Notes: generated from the letters alone by a model not told the origin. Numbered from the stretch's first letter, positions 43,897 to 57,082 are shown. The stretch: 64,000 nucleotides of DNA from Kudoa neothunni (GCA_964304625.1 OZ199838.1:6572001-6636000), one strand, 5' to 3'. Numbers and translations are program-made.

Positions 43897-45491
43897 TATA
43901 ATAAAAATGACGATTTGTACACATCTCAATCAAAAAGGAGTCGTGAATATTGTTTAGCTAGTGTGAAAAACTTTTCATGATGGATTTTCTTTCTTTAATC
44001 TTTCTATTTCTTTAGCCAGTGTTGAAACATTTTCCTAATCAATGCAACGCAACAATTTATTTATTCATAGAATATAGTTAGAGTGCGAAATTTTCGACTT
44101 TATTTTTATTAAAACTATTGAATTCAAGTATTTTATAAAAAGGAGCAACTATAATTTTTTTAGAATGCACACTCTTGATTAATTTTTTTATATATTTTTC
44201 ATAATATTGTATTTATATAAAATCTACCTTTATTTATGAACCATTACAAATATATTTATTTATGTCGTAAAAATTAATATCGCGCTATCAAAGTAAAAAT
44301 TAATCTTCAAGAGAAGAAACCTAACGTTGTGTATTTTAATTAATAAACTAATAATTGTTTTATATATGAGGATTTACAAAGTAAAATTTTTTAATTGCTA
44401 ATTTTCAGATCATTAAAACTAAAAAATGGTCTTCTATATTTTAAAAAATATTAATTTCATCATTCTAAAGTTAAAATCTTATTACAAACAAATTAACAAA
44501 AGATAAAATTTAATTTAATTTGTTGATAAAAATTTTTTTACTGTTTTTAATATTTTTTCTTAATAATAAAAATCATCAATTAAGGATAGTGTATACGCTA
44601 CTTATTTTCTTGATATTACATACACAGCATCGACGTATCTTTTATAACAGGGGAAAATATATCTCCTTTTAAATAAATGCACTATTAATTTTAAAAAACC
44701 AATCGAGCATCTTTTTCTTTCTAACACCATTCAAGTTTTATAGCGTATTAAATTGTTTCGAAAAAATATAAAACTTTTCTCGTTAAACATTAAATTTGTG
44801 TTTTCGTTCTCAGTCTTATATTGGTTGTATAAATTCATATTTTTAATGCTTTATGTTAAAAGTTTTAAAACTCGTTATAAAAGAATTCCCTTTGTTGATA
44901 ATTTTAACAATAAACTAAAATATGACATACTCAAAATGTTTGAGAAATATTTAAAAATTTATGTACGTAAAAAAGCATTAAAAAAATTAAAATAATTACT
45001 CAAGTTCGTCCAAATATGTAAGAATTTATATTTCTCGCGGTTCAATTCAGATATAATTCGTATTAATTAGTAATAATAATTTCACTTAAGAAGTATTTGT
45101 GTATTACATCAAACTATGACAATAGTTCATATTATCGTAATATTTCTTAAATATTTTTCTTCAAACTTTCAAATTATAAAAACTCGATATTAATTTCTTT
45201 AAAAGCAATATTTAAATATATGAAATATTTTAAAAATTATTATATGTTAATGGGAAAAATAACTTTATTTAAGTTTAATAATATATTTTTGAAAATATTA
45301 TATTATAATTGAATAAAATTCAATGTATTATAAAAGAGTGATATGTAATTTTTCAAAAAGTCAGAAACTAACGAATTTTATGTATGTACAGCCAGCACAA
45401 CAGAATTGTTAATTTAAATTAATATTAAAAACAAAATTATTAAAAATAAAAGTGCGTTAGATTTTAGGAAATTAGTCGAAAATCATACATG
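43897..45491. other. Very AT-rich intergenic region
   Basis: No gene recognised. A frame at 44753-44995 starts at TTG, not ATG. It could encode 80 residues rich in Phe, Leu, Lys and Ile with a hydrophobic first half, but this is what AT-rich noise yields, and no family match or splice context supports it. Confidence 0.35.
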
Positions 45492-47959
45492 CTAATTGTA
45501 GTATACCTCTAGGATAAGATTCTTTGCAATGAGATGTTCAACAAGTGCTTGAAGCGTAGTGGCTACATTTGCCTCAATTTGTGGATCGTTTGCGTTATAG
45601 CTTGTAGATAAGCTACCCGTTAAAATATTGAAGGCGGAATTTTTTTTATAATTCCTCAAATCGCTACTCAACTCCTCAATTATTCTAAATTGTAGTTAAA
45701 TTATTTTTTCAGCATCAAATCCCACATATTCTTATCATTGAGTTCGTCATTCAGTGTTTGAATATCTTCTTTTAGAGAATATATTGTCATATACAAACTG
45801 TGTTCATCATTTTGGTCTAATTAAATTAATAATGTTAAATTTAATACAACAATAAATAAATAAGCTATAGTGCAGCTAAAATAATAATCAAAATAGTATT
45901 AAATTTGTTTCTTAGGAATGTTAATTAGACGTAAATATTGTGGTCACTTGAAGGGGGCTCATTAGGGAGTGAAATCCTTAAATCTTGTTTTATAGGAGTA
46001 GAATCTTCAACCACATTACTTCCCGGAGGATCAGTATCATTTTTTTCGTCACATGTCTTTTCTCTACATTTACAAATCAAATTGATTTTCAACGTAAGTT
46101 TCTCACTTCTTAAAAGATTGAATCAGCTGTTGCAAGCTCTAAAAATAATTATAACAACTAACAAGTCTATTTTAAGTAATACTTTAATTTTAACTTGAGA
46201 AGTCCTCTTATCTAGTTCGATTTGACATTCAAGTTGTGCGAGCCTCTCGCATTTGATCAAATCTACGCAAAATCTACGTAGCATTATAAAATAAAACAAA
46301 GAATAACTTTCAGAATCAGCCGTCTCTAATAACTGTTTGGTACGTAATAATTCGTTTTCAAGCTGTTGAGTCTTTTGAGTGGATTCTAAATTCTAAAGAA
46401 AAATCAAATAATAAACATAATGAATAAAATAAATGTAGCAGATTAAATGTTACAGTGGCATCTAATATGGACATTTTATGATTTATTTCATCTTCAAGCG
46501 TTTTGATTTTATTGGTTTGTGACTCCATCTAATTTCACATTAATTCGAGAAATAAAAATGATAATAACAGTTTTTTTTAATGATAAATTTTTTTTTCGAA
46601 GACGATCAATATCCGACTGGAGTTTTTCGGTAAGCAACTTTTTCTCCATGAATGCAGCTTGAGTTTGTTTTGCTGCTAAAATAGATTGGTTCAAATTATT
46701 TTGTTGTATGCTGTTTTGGATCAATGTAGCGAGGTAGCTGTTTTTAACTCTTTCAAAATAAAAATTATAGATAATATTTAACTAGAAGGATCAGTTTGCT
46801 TACGTTTCGATCTCTTGATGAAGGCACAGGTTTTCGTTGAGTTTTGAGGTAAGCTCAGCAACAGACGTTTTAAGAGTTTTATTTTCCTCATTGAAAAAAT
46901 TCAGAGTCTTATCTTTTTTCTCAGCTACCTCTGTAGATATATTAATGCATTTTTCGCTCTCGCATAAATTAAGGTTACTTTCAAATTTCTCTAGAACAGA
47001 ATCATATCTCTATGAAAACGTATAATTATGACTAATAAATCAAATAAGACAAACTTTTATTTGTTCCTCTAATTTTCCCACATAGGTTTTACAAGACGTG
47101 TACAATTTTTGTAATCGAGTTTCTAATGGTTCCAAATAAATGCTTCCATTAATCTTTTAAAATAAAAAAATATGCCAACAAAACAACTCTCACTCAACTA
47201 CCTCGAAAATGTCTTTCAGAGAATGAAAATATTTCATGTATAGTATGACTTCTTCGTTAAGAGAGTCTTTCTTGGCACTTATTTCATCCAATTCCAACAA
47301 GGTATCCTATTTATGTGTGATATCAAACAAATACGTAAAGACAACAATGTACAACCAAAGTAACCATGGTGGCACATATATACCTTTAAATTCTTAAATT
47401 TTCCAGCCAAGGAAACATTTTCAGGTTTCAAATAAACCACTAAAGCATCACTGTCTGTTGTTGGCTCCATTATATTATAATTTAAATCGTATATGCCGAA
47501 AAGAACTTCTAATTGTCTCTCGAATAGACTGAATGAGTTTTCATCTTGTGGAGAAGGGGTTACAATTTCTATGGTTTTCAATTTTTTTAAAAAGCTATCT
47601 TTTACAAATGGTCGTTCTTGTGTCGCAGTATCAGCGTCATTTTGGATCATTTTATTTTTCACACCCACCATAAAATTCCCCAATCCTTTGATAAATTTAT
47701 TCTCCTTCAATGTGGTATCCATGTTTCTGAGTCTTTTTGTTAAGTCTGCAGCAACGTTCGACGTCGTTTCACTCTTAACTGTTTTCATTGGCTTTTCGAT
47801 AGAGATTGAATTCGCAGATAAATCATTTTCTATTGAGTCACACTCGGTTGCTATTTTTTCAATAGGACAATCCACTGGGTTGTTTGTAATTTCCTTCACT
47901 TCTTCCTCAGGGTCGAAAATGGGTATTTCCGCTGTCTCCTCAATCACGTTTTCATCCAT
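45492..47959 (-). CDS. Long coiled-coil protein, possibly golgin-84-like
   Basis: Starting at 47959 (MDENVIEETAEIPIFDPEEE), the first exon has an acidic N-terminus and a Lys-rich helical part. Successive exons are almost entirely coiled coil: DTLLELDEISAKKDSLNEEV, KLYTSCKTYVGKLEEQIK, RYDSVLEKFESNLNLCE, ENKTLKTSVAELTSKLNE, TEKLQSDIDRLRKKNLSLK, LENELLRTKQLLETADSE. At least nine introns of about 40-130 bases splice in phase. The last exon gives DKNIIIEELSSDLRNY and TTLQALVEHLIAKNLILE. That final segment resembles the golgin-84 (GOLGA5) block before its membrane anchor ('LTESLIQKQTMLE'). No transmembrane tail was found downstream, so the golgin assignment is weak. An alternative 3' end is a stop at 45925 if the last intron is retained. 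Confidence 0.65.
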
Positions 47960-48892
47960 TGTTACTTCTCAATAATTAAAACAGCTACACCTACTTAAAA
48001 TGTGATTATTGGTTCAATCGACCGTACATTAATTGAAGATCGAAAATCAGCTTAAGTATCGCAAAATCCACTCGCATGGCAACAGTATCTACATTAACTA
48101 AACTTAATTCAGATTCAACTACCCAAATCATAGCTCCATGGCTCACTAACTTTATCTATGTAACTGTTTAAATTATTCTTTGATTTAATGATTTATTTGA
48201 TTATTGCGACGCGTGCGCACATTAGTAAATACTTCGTTTGTGTGCAATTATTTGATGCCATATCCTAACAATCTTATTATTCGGCAAATAAAAGAATTAA
48301 AAAATAAATTGCAGATGCAATTCATAATAAATGATTGATTACGTTAAGTTAACGATCACGACTATTAAAATAAACAAAACAATAAACATGAATATTATCA
48401 TTAAAAATGTTGAAAATAATCGAATAAAATTAAGTTATAAGTTATGTAAAAATTATGTGAAAATTCTTTAAGGTCATAAAAGTCAGTTTTTGAAAACATC
48501 ATTACCAATTAGCCAACAATTGTTTTGCACTCATTATTTTCCAATATTTTTTATTTGCATAACAACTATGGTATATTTTATATTGCTAGAGAATGTATCG
48601 CTATTGAACGACAAGATTTTGAATGAAATGCAAGCAAATAATAAAATTTTCTATTTTTAGAGGATATGGCAGTTTGGTTATTTTTAAAACAACTTTTTGT
48701 ATTTTGACCATAAATCTTGTTTTTCTCGCTTGCCAAAATATGTGAATGTTTGTAAAAATACAAATTATAACTTTATTTCGACAATGTATGGGTTTTTATA
48801 TGTTTCAACACAAAATATGGAATATTTTACAATTTAATTAATTTAATATTTAAATAATTTTGTTGAATTTCAGATTTTATTGATTCTTCATA
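47960..48892. other. Intergenic, upstream of the coiled-coil gene
   Basis: Promoter side of the coiled-coil gene. AT-rich; no other gene or repeat recognised. Confidence 0.4.
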
Positions 48893-49147
48893 TTAACCCT
48901 TCGAGGACAACCTTGGGCTCCGTGTGCCCATCTTTCTATTATTTTAAAATTAATTTTGTTAATCAACTAGTTATAGTTAATGTATTTTCGCCAGAATTTT
49001 ACTTACTTCTTAAAAAAATGTAATTTATCGATCAATGTAATAAAATTGGTAAACGTTCTGCTGAAAATACTCAAAATGTAACCAACTTAACAACGAAATA
49101 ATACCAAGGTGGGTGCGTGGAGCCTGTGGTTGTCCTCAAAGGGGTAA
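48893..49147. mobile_element. Short TTAA-type MITE, copy 2 (255 bp)
   Basis: Left tip TTAACCCTTCGAGGACAACC then TTGGGCTCCGTGTGCCCA. The right end GGTGGGTGCGTGGAGCCTG then TGGTTGTCCTCAAAGGGGTAA mirrors it: GAGGACAACC is inverted as GGTTGTCCTC. The right TTAA has mutated to GTAA. Same size and alignable interior as the MITE at 37990-38243. Non-coding. Confidence 0.75.
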
Positions 49148-49739
49148 GCATGTAACAACTCATTTAAAATAAAAATTTCAAGAAGAATTTTATTATTTTT
49201 ATTTTCATAAATAAAAACAATCGTCTCAAGCTTTGAATCGCTTAATTAAGTTCTCAGTGGATTGAGGACACGACTAAAAAAGAGAAGCACCTTTTATGGA
49301 TCAATATTTGTAGCTCTATTGTTAGAAAGAGTTTGTAGAACTCAATCCATCCAATGTGATATCACACCGTGATTAATGAAATTAATAATTTCATTTGAAT
49401 TGGAATAATAATTACATCTTTTCGTTGCGGATACGTAGTCAATCAAATTGTCTGAATTTAAATTAAATTGGGAAGTTTCAAAGATCTGTCTTTGATATTG
49501 TAGTTCGATAAAATTATTGCATCTTTTAGCAGTAGATCTGACGCCGTAATGTAAAAAAGCTTTTCACACAGATTTTTGAAACAAAACTTAGGCTTATGAC
49601 TATATCTAACCAACTTTTGCGCTTTCCAAAACATCGTAGAATAAATTTATCTTTCGATTTTGTTACAATTGGTCCATCAATATGTCAAAGATTCTTAATT
49701 GTATATGGCAATATGAAATCACATCGCACAAGTTTTAGC
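49148..49739. other. Intergenic, no recognised feature
   Basis: AT-rich sequence between the MITE and the GC-richer retroposon-like stretch. Nothing supported. Confidence 0.35.
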
Positions 49740-50225
49740 CTAGGTTTTAAGAGTTTGAGAACAGCATGGTGAACAGTTTTTAGGATGTGTTTCTGTGCTC
49801 TTATCCGAAATTGGGTAGGAAGGCTGTAATAATCGCAAGGATCTACGATTTATCATGGTCTTGCTTGCAACTGGGAGAAGAGCCTGGCAGAAGGGTAGAT
49901 TTAGGGCGCTCATAAACGCCGGGATACAGGAACGAAATAAAACCCAGTAGGAGGTTTTCGTAGAGCCGACGCCCACATTCAAGGGACTTCCTCAGACTTT
50001 TTCTGGGTTAGTCAAAAGTATGGTTAGGGGTGTCGGATGCTCCAAAACAAGGATGTTTAGTGGGTTAAAATTCCACACTATCGCATAAATGTAAGTCGCC
50101 TAAATATGACGCTGCGGTTCCTAAAGCGTAAATGGAAAGGGCCTAACCAGACCCAACTCCACAACCTAACAAGTTGCGCCAGGGGTTTGACCCTGTAAAC
50201 AAACAAAAAAAGAATAAAAAAGCTT
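49740..50225 (+). repeat. GC-richer stretch ending in a hairpin and A-rich tail (possible SINE/LINE 3' end)
   Basis: This 0.5 kb block is clearly less AT-rich than its surroundings and has no sustained reading frame on the plus strand. Its right end reads CGCCAGGGGTTTGACCCTG, a stem (CAGGG/CCCTG) with a short loop, directly followed by TAAACAAACAAAAAAAGAA. A 3' hairpin before an A-rich tail is typical of LINE 3' ends and SINEs that borrow them. A GTTTAGTGGGTTAAAATTCC segment near 50058 weakly resembles a pol III internal box. No second copy is present in the window, so the call rests on structure alone. Confidence 0.4.
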
Positions 50226-51213
50226 TCAGGATGACGTTAACTCCTTGAATGTTTTATTTTTATAAGATTAAGGATTATTTTGATTTTGAAAATAATTACA
50301 TCGTTCAGAATTATTGCTTCTATGTTGATATGTAATTCTTTTTTCAATATAATATAACTGTATTATATTACTGGGCACATATTCACAAATTATATCAGTA
50401 CATCTTAAAGACTTGACCTTCATGCCACACATTCAAAATTAAATGGCGAGTATTTTACACTTTTTCGTTCACATGACTTTCTTAATTTACCGTTGATCAA
50501 TGCAGACCTGGAAAAGTGATTGACAACAGATTTTACTTGAAAAACAGAGTCAAAGTGATTTGGTAATAGAACAAATTCTAGCTTGTCAGTCACAATTTTG
50601 AAATTTTTTAGCTGCTGATTAGAAACCTCCTTGTAAATTGTGTTTTAACAGTTATAAATGAATTTATTGTAGGACTTTAACATTACAACTTAATTACTTA
50701 AATTTAATCCATAAAAGATTCACTTTAATTGCTGAAAATCTAATTCATAAATGCACTTTCCGTGTTAGAGGGTCCATTAGCACAAATAAATAGACTTGAT
50801 TCCAAAGATTATTGGAAGCTAATGTAGCAAGAACCGTGAACAAGGTTTAGCATAGTAGAACCAGTTACAGTAGATGACGGGTTGTTCGTAATCCCATTAG
50901 GACCTCAAAAAAGTTACGAACCACACGTCAGTCAATGAAAATAAGGGAAACTTACCAAAATTTAATTATTAGACAACTAATTTTTTTCCACTTAATGTGT
51001 TTATTCTAATGTGTACTTTGAGTTAAAATTTAATAACTCATTTTCTTTATAATTTCTAATTTTTACATATTTTCGAAAATTACGAAACGCACCTCATCGA
51101 CTGCATTATGATTACTAACTCAAAATTCATTCGAAATAATCAAATTAAATTTTTCTTTTAATTCATCAATAAAACTAATAAAAACAGAATATATCTACAA
51201 TAAATCTAAAAAA
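50226..51213. other. Intergenic region downstream of PRPF38A
   Basis: No gene recognised. The last part is the 3' flank of PRPF38A (minus strand). Confidence 0.35.
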
Positions 51214-52047
51214 TCAAGTTTCATTGTCACTCGAAGGTTCCTGTTTGATCATTTCAAGTAGATCTTCATCCAGCACACTTTTCTAAATACACGTTACACC
51301 TTAGATACAACCAACCACACAATTACGAATACCTTCGGATCAAGTTGCTCGGTTTCTTCGAGGATATCACGACTCTAAGTGAAAATTAATAATAAAAAAT
51401 AATTTTTTAAATTAATTTCTAGAATCGATGTGTACCTGAAGCAATGGTAGGATTATATCACAAGCGCGATCTTCTCGCAGCAGCTTGTCAATAAATTCAT
51501 CCATGTGAATCAGATAAAATTCTATAGAAAAGCAATTTTAGTGCCGTCGACGTTAACAATTAAAACGAGGATTAAATGGCAGTCATAGATACTTCCATCA
51601 TTATCCATAGCTCGTAATTTACGATAGTCACAATACAACGGTTCGAGATAATTGTAGATATCTACAGAAGAACCAACCAGTCGTAAATAGACAGCCGCTA
51701 ATGCTCGCATATATTTGTACTCTTCATTTTTCAGGAATTCGATGACAATATCTTTGTCAGGTTGCAGCTGAAGCATTTTGAGTATAAGACATAAAAATGG
51801 TGTAGCTTTAACATTTCCAGCAAAAATTCCACCGATATATTTTAATTCAACAATTTTCTCAACGAGCAATTCAGCTATGTAAAGTGTAAACCTGAGAATT
51901 CCAACCAAACATAAAACCTGAAAGACCAAAACAATCCTCTTTCCAGTATCGTGATTCATAAACACGTTCCCTAATAATTTTTTCAACTAATAATTGTGGG
52001 TCAGTTCCGTGAACCGATTTAACGCCCTTAAAGGTTCGATTAGCCAT
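51214..52047 (-). CDS. PRPF38A: Pre-mRNA-splicing factor 38A (spliceosomal B complex)
   Basis: PRP38 acts in the activation of the spliceosome (tri-snRNP/B complex). The protein begins MANRTFKGVKSVHGTDPQLL (ATG at 52045-52047), continues YWKEDCFGLS, and an intron of about 43 bases joins in phase to AELLVEKIVELKYIGGIFAG. Then come KATPFLCLILKMLQLQPDKD, YLRLVGSSVDIYNYLEPLY, HMDEFIDKLL, CDIILPLLQ and ETEQLDPK. All blocks follow animal PRPF38A in order (human: NIKPTPFLCLTLKMLQIQPE). Five exons give about 202 residues, against 312 in human. The protein stops after a short acidic tail (SSDNET), so the C-terminal Arg/Ser domain of vertebrate PRPF38A is absent, as in yeast Prp38-like short forms. Confidence 0.92.
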
Positions 52048-55000
52048 TGTTCGCGCATGCGCCTCATTTTTTCCACAGAAGGTTCCCCTCTCGTCAATTT
52101 TAATTGCGATTTTTCTTTCCTATGGTAGAATAACTAATATACGTAATTTTCATCAGTCAAATATACTTTTATTAATTTATTAATGAAATTATTGTTGAAT
52201 CATCGTATAAATTTTAGCTCTGCGAATAATTCGAATTCGAGAAACCTTATTTTATTAATTTATAAAATTAGAATGGATTTAACCGTTATACTTAAAAATA
52301 ATAGTTTATCTGAAATAAACTCGAACACGCTAGTATTTGGCAGCAGAAAGTCTGTCGAACTAATCCCTCTGTTAGTTATATGATGCTACAACAAATTTAG
52401 TAACTGTTTTCCAGATTTAACGACATGATTTTCACTCCAATCTCTTCCTGATAAACTTCTAAAGAGGGATATTTAAAAATTTACATTTCGTACGTAACCA
52501 ATGTAGTAGTACAGGATCCCGGTACTTTTACTTTTAACTAATTATATCGGTAATTTTGATTGAAACTGTATTTTCAAAAAAAATACATCATACATACCAA
52601 GGAACTACATTGCATAATCAGTTATAACTTTTCCAAAGGCGGTGACGAGAGGTTAGGAATAATTGATTGTTGTTGGTAAAAATCAATTGATTTTAATTGT
52701 ACTCTGTCACAATCAACGATTGCAATTGGTTGATATTATTAAAATTTTGTCTAGAGGTATATTTTCATACTAAATGTGAATAATTGAAGCTAGATTCTTA
52801 TTTTTCAAATCTATCAGCCTTTAATATTAAAAATTGAAATAAAAATTGTTAATAACTATAGTTTCGTTGTAATCATTATTTTCTCAATACAACTAAAAAT
52901 ATTTTTTCCTTAAAACCAATTAAATATTTTACGAATCCTAAAATTAAACCAAAAAAATAATGCAAAACGCTTGCAATAAACAATCATTTTTATTTTAGCA
53001 ATAAGAATAAATATGTTCATAAATTATTTTTACTATTTTCAATCTTAATTAATCAAGGTTATAATTGATTTCGTCTTATATTATTGTCTATTATAGAAAA
53101 ATTAAATATAAAATCGAGATAAAAACATGGAAAAATAATAAATGATACATGATACTATAATACTACCGTAATAGAATGACAAAGATAAAAGTAAAAAAAT
53201 ACGTCATTGTGTGAATTTAAAGAAATAATTCAAATTTTTGTTTCAAAAATCTAGACCCTGATTAAAATTAATTTGTCTATATTGACCTTATGAATTTAAA
53301 AAAGAGTATTTAAGGTTTTTGAAGTGGCATAAATTGATACACAAATCATAAAAAATCCGTATTCAATTAGTAACTTAGAAAGGACAAAAGTTTACGTCGG
53401 AAATTTTTGGTTATAATATTAATTGGAATCGAAGTTGGTCAATATTTGCATTACATTGAAAAGTTAGTTTATATAATGGTAGACTTTTAAGAATTGGTCC
53501 TCATCATTGATCAAAATTAGGTCACGTGAATCTGAAAATAGATACGAAGGTGCATTATCAGATCCAAATGAAGTACAAACAGCAAAATATATTGCTCTAT
53601 GATTAAGAGAAAAATCGTTTATTTATAAAATATCTTTTAGAGAGTTAAGATGAATGGATGTAGATTACAACTTAAACAAGAATGAAAATCGGCAAATTAT
53701 CAATCATTAAAGACAAGATGCCGCAAAATATATAACACGGATGAATGGATTCCAAGATAAAAAAAATTATAATAAAAAAGAATTTCCATTATAGTTTATT
53801 AATTAAAATTATCATAATTGCAATTAATTTTTTCCAACCCCTGGAGGTGACTATTGGCAAGGTAAATTTTAAGCCCGAATAGCATATACGAATGCCCAAA
53901 GGTAATTTTTAACCCAACAACTCCCTTTTATAGTCGACCAGCGCTAACTGCCCAGCGTTGCTTGGGGAAGATTTCGCCTAGAGGCATTTTTTAATAGCAT
54001 TCAAAAAATATATTGAAATCTCGAATTAACCCACAGAAAGAAAATAACTAAAAATTTTTAAGCAACTTACTATAACTATTTGGATTATGCAATTTAAATT
54101 ATGATAATTTCTGTGAAGGAAAGTATCCATCCCTGCGTCCAATTAAAAAATTTCGTGGCTCGGCATTAACGCTAAACAAGTTAAGGTCAGCGTCGTATTT
54201 TTTTCATTCCAAATTATTTAAATCCCGTTAAAGTGTTATCTAAGACGTTATTTTTTGGCCCGGAGGATTTCTAAAAGTCGAATTCTGGCTCGGCTTGGTA
54301 ACTTTGTGCACCACTAACTTTTTAAGAGATAAAATAATAGAAAAAATAAAAGAGATAGAAGAAAACTTATGAAAATTAATCGATATTGCTAAAATTAGCA
54401 TCGTTTGGCTCGGCATAAACATACATGCGCTTTTATCATAAACAGCCACAAATCGCGTCGACTTCAACATAAACAATTTAAATAATTTGGTAAAATAAAA
54501 GTACAGCCATCGGCATTGAATTTAATCACGTAAAGTAAAACTTAGCGGACGATTTAATAAAACCTATGAACGCAGTATTTCCCTTATAACGCTTCAATCA
54601 ATATAACTTTAACGTTCTCCACAAATTCGTTATTTATGAAACATATATAGATTTTTGGTCACATTGAAAACCATTAATAGAACTTATAAAATATACTTAT
54701 CAAGTCATATACGTTAAAACTCCACAAATAAGGAGTGTGTTTAAACAGACACCCAAATAGAAACGCCAACCTTATACATAAGGATAGATAGAAGCAGTTA
54801 ATGAACATATGATGGAGCATATAAGGATGATAGTTAATTTCAACCGACCATCACCATGACATAAGCAAGCGCTAATCCTATAGTCGAACTCATGTAATCC
54901 GATAAACAAACTTTAAATCGACAAAATCACTATTTCATAAATACTTTTTGGAGACTTTAGTCGCCCGAAAAAAATTGAACGACTTTTCTAAATATCACAA

Positions 55001-57082
55001 ATTTATAAAAATTTTATATATGCCTCTCTATAAGGAAAAAATTGTCCGCACATGCGTACTTAGGACATACACACACAAACAAACGTACCGACAGTCCTTT
55101 TATATATATATATATATAAGGATGTATAAAGCATATTTTTTAGAACCTGCTAAATTAAATTATTCCTGACCAGTCGCTTTGCTTTTGAAGACCAAGAATA
55201 GTTAAATACAATGTATCCTCGGACTTCGACCATAATCAGTTCTAGAAGTGTGATCGAACTTCGAATAATTTTTTCCCGAGCAAAATAATGAAAATTTGTT
55301 ATATCCGTTATCGCACCTCCAATAAATGACTATTTTTATTCGTATTTATTAAAATTACATGTATACCTTTTGTTTATAAAATAAAAAACATAACAAATAA
55401 ATATTAAATATAATAATTAAAATGAAATATAGGATAAATATTTCTTGGTTGTCATACGATAGATTATAAAAGTTTCTCCTTCGATGACAGTCGCACAATT
55501 TGATTCAGCGAATCTTCTTTTAGAATTTCTTTTCATCTCTGTTTTTGCTCCAACTAGATTTTTTTTCAATACCCTTTCTGCATGTGTTCGGATTCAAAAG
55601 TGCTTTTGACTCAGAATTTTTGTTCGAACTCCGATTTGCGGGAGCTCCAGGACGTTTGAACTCGGTGGTTGCATTGTATAGTCCCGGACGGTCAGGCATG
55701 CCCGGATCGGGAGCTAACTTTAAGGTGGCTCAAATTTTCAAGGGCCACAAGGCATTGAAATCATTTATATACATCTTCCTTATTTAAAACTTAAATTTTT
55801 GGTAAATATTAAAATAGAATGTTTTATAATTATAAATAAAGGTTTTTTATTTTGTCTCATTCAGTTAATCGCTAAAAAACTTACATACATTTTTACAGGT
55901 ATAATTTATGATGGTTTTTCCAACAAAGTAAATTAATAGTTAATGATCAAACATACTTTTTCTCTATGAAAAATGTCGCGAAAATAAAATATTTTTCACG
56001 TTTAATCATGTGTGGTAGTTTGACAATAAATAAAATTAAATATTTACGAATAAAGTAATAACAGCAGAAGTTGATGCTTTCGAAAAATTTTATTTAGAAA
56101 TTGTTTCTAATGTTAATAGTTTTATACGTTCCCGTATAATCACTGAGCTGACTGTAATCTGGTTCGTATGTTGTTAACGCAGTACGAATTAGCTCTGCCA
56201 AGTGTTGGTGTTTGTTTGTGGGGGATTGGCAACTCTTCAATTTTACAAACTTTATCGTCGATGAAATAAACTCACACCAATAAGTTGTTCCAAGGATAGA
56301 AACAAGTTTGAGGCAAATTTGTCTTAATTTTGAGGATTTAGTTTCTGTAACGTATTCCAAAATTCGCTTAATGAGTTGGAATTATGAATCATCTTTAAAC
56401 GTTAATACGTGTTTTATTCACTCGATATCTATCATTTTGGTAATGGATAAACATTAATTCTAATTGTATTTCCTAATGAAACTAGTAATAATTCTAGTTT
56501 GCATCAAATATTAAAGCTGTATGGTAGGTAGCTCGTAACTGTTTTCTAATCAAAAATATTATCTAATCTAGTTTACGATTAAAGAGTTTATTTCGTCATT
56601 TGATTAAATAGTTTAAATTTTGTACTTTTTTAAATTAACGCGCAGGTGAATTAAAAAGATTCAACTTAAAAATAATTTTTTCAAGAGATGCTGTTTGGCC
56701 ACCATCGGCATGGTCAAAACTAGCGATATCTAATTATTTTTATCATGCCAGTAGCTATTTTTTTATTGATATTATAACTTGATGTATAATTTATTATTAA
56801 TTCATTGTGACTGGAATCTTAATTAAGCTAAATTAAATTTCCTCTAACTACTCAACAAATTAAACCGTAATTTTAAAAAATCTAACGATAACTGCACAAT
56901 ATTGTCGAACAGATTTCGTAACTAATTGGTTAAAGAAACGAGCACAATAACTGTAACAATGAAATAGATTGGTCGAGCGTAAAATATCAACAACAAATGA
57001 AATAACCATAGCAACACTGAAAAATCAAGTTTAGCATTGTAGACAAAGAGAAAACGACGGTAGAAGTGCGGATGGACAATAA
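52048..57082. other. Gene-poor 5 kb region with repeat fragments
   Basis: No gene is recognised. Contents I can name: an internal hAT-like fragment (53830-53940); directly after it a GCCCAGCGTTGCTTGGG stretch (53950) that resembles a transposon tip; a set of GGCTCGGC-containing segments (54150-54420); a (TA)n run at 55098-55118. There is also a block at 55215-55290 and 55585-55660 with TCGGACTTCGACC and GTTCGAACTCCGA motifs, typical of degraded DNA transposon tips. Frames at 54240-54476, 55545-55787 and 56094-56360 match nothing I know. Confidence 0.4.
53830..53940 (+). repeat. Internal fragment of the hAT-like repeat module
   Basis: The run GGAGGTGACTATTGGCAAGG then TAAATTTTAAGCCCGAATAG and GCATATACGAATGCCC...AACCCAACAACTCCC is colinear with 38885-38960 (GAGGTTATTGGCAGGGTAAA ... 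CAACAACTCTTAC). Neither end of the element is present. Confidence 0.5.

Noticed and set aside
44753-44995. 80-residue plus-strand frame with a hydrophobic segment.
   Set aside because: It starts at TTG, its composition (Phe, Ile, Lys, Leu) is that of translated AT-rich noise, and it has no neighbours or motifs that support it.
47493-47975. 160-residue plus-strand frame.
   Set aside because: It is the reverse complement of the first exon of the coiled-coil gene, whose spliced frame continues through nine further exons.
55545-55787. 80-residue frame over a GC-richer patch (GAPGRLNSVVALYSPGRSG).
   Set aside because: The patch is flanked by TCGGACTTCGACC/GTTCGAACTCC motifs typical of decayed transposon tips and the frame matches no protein family.
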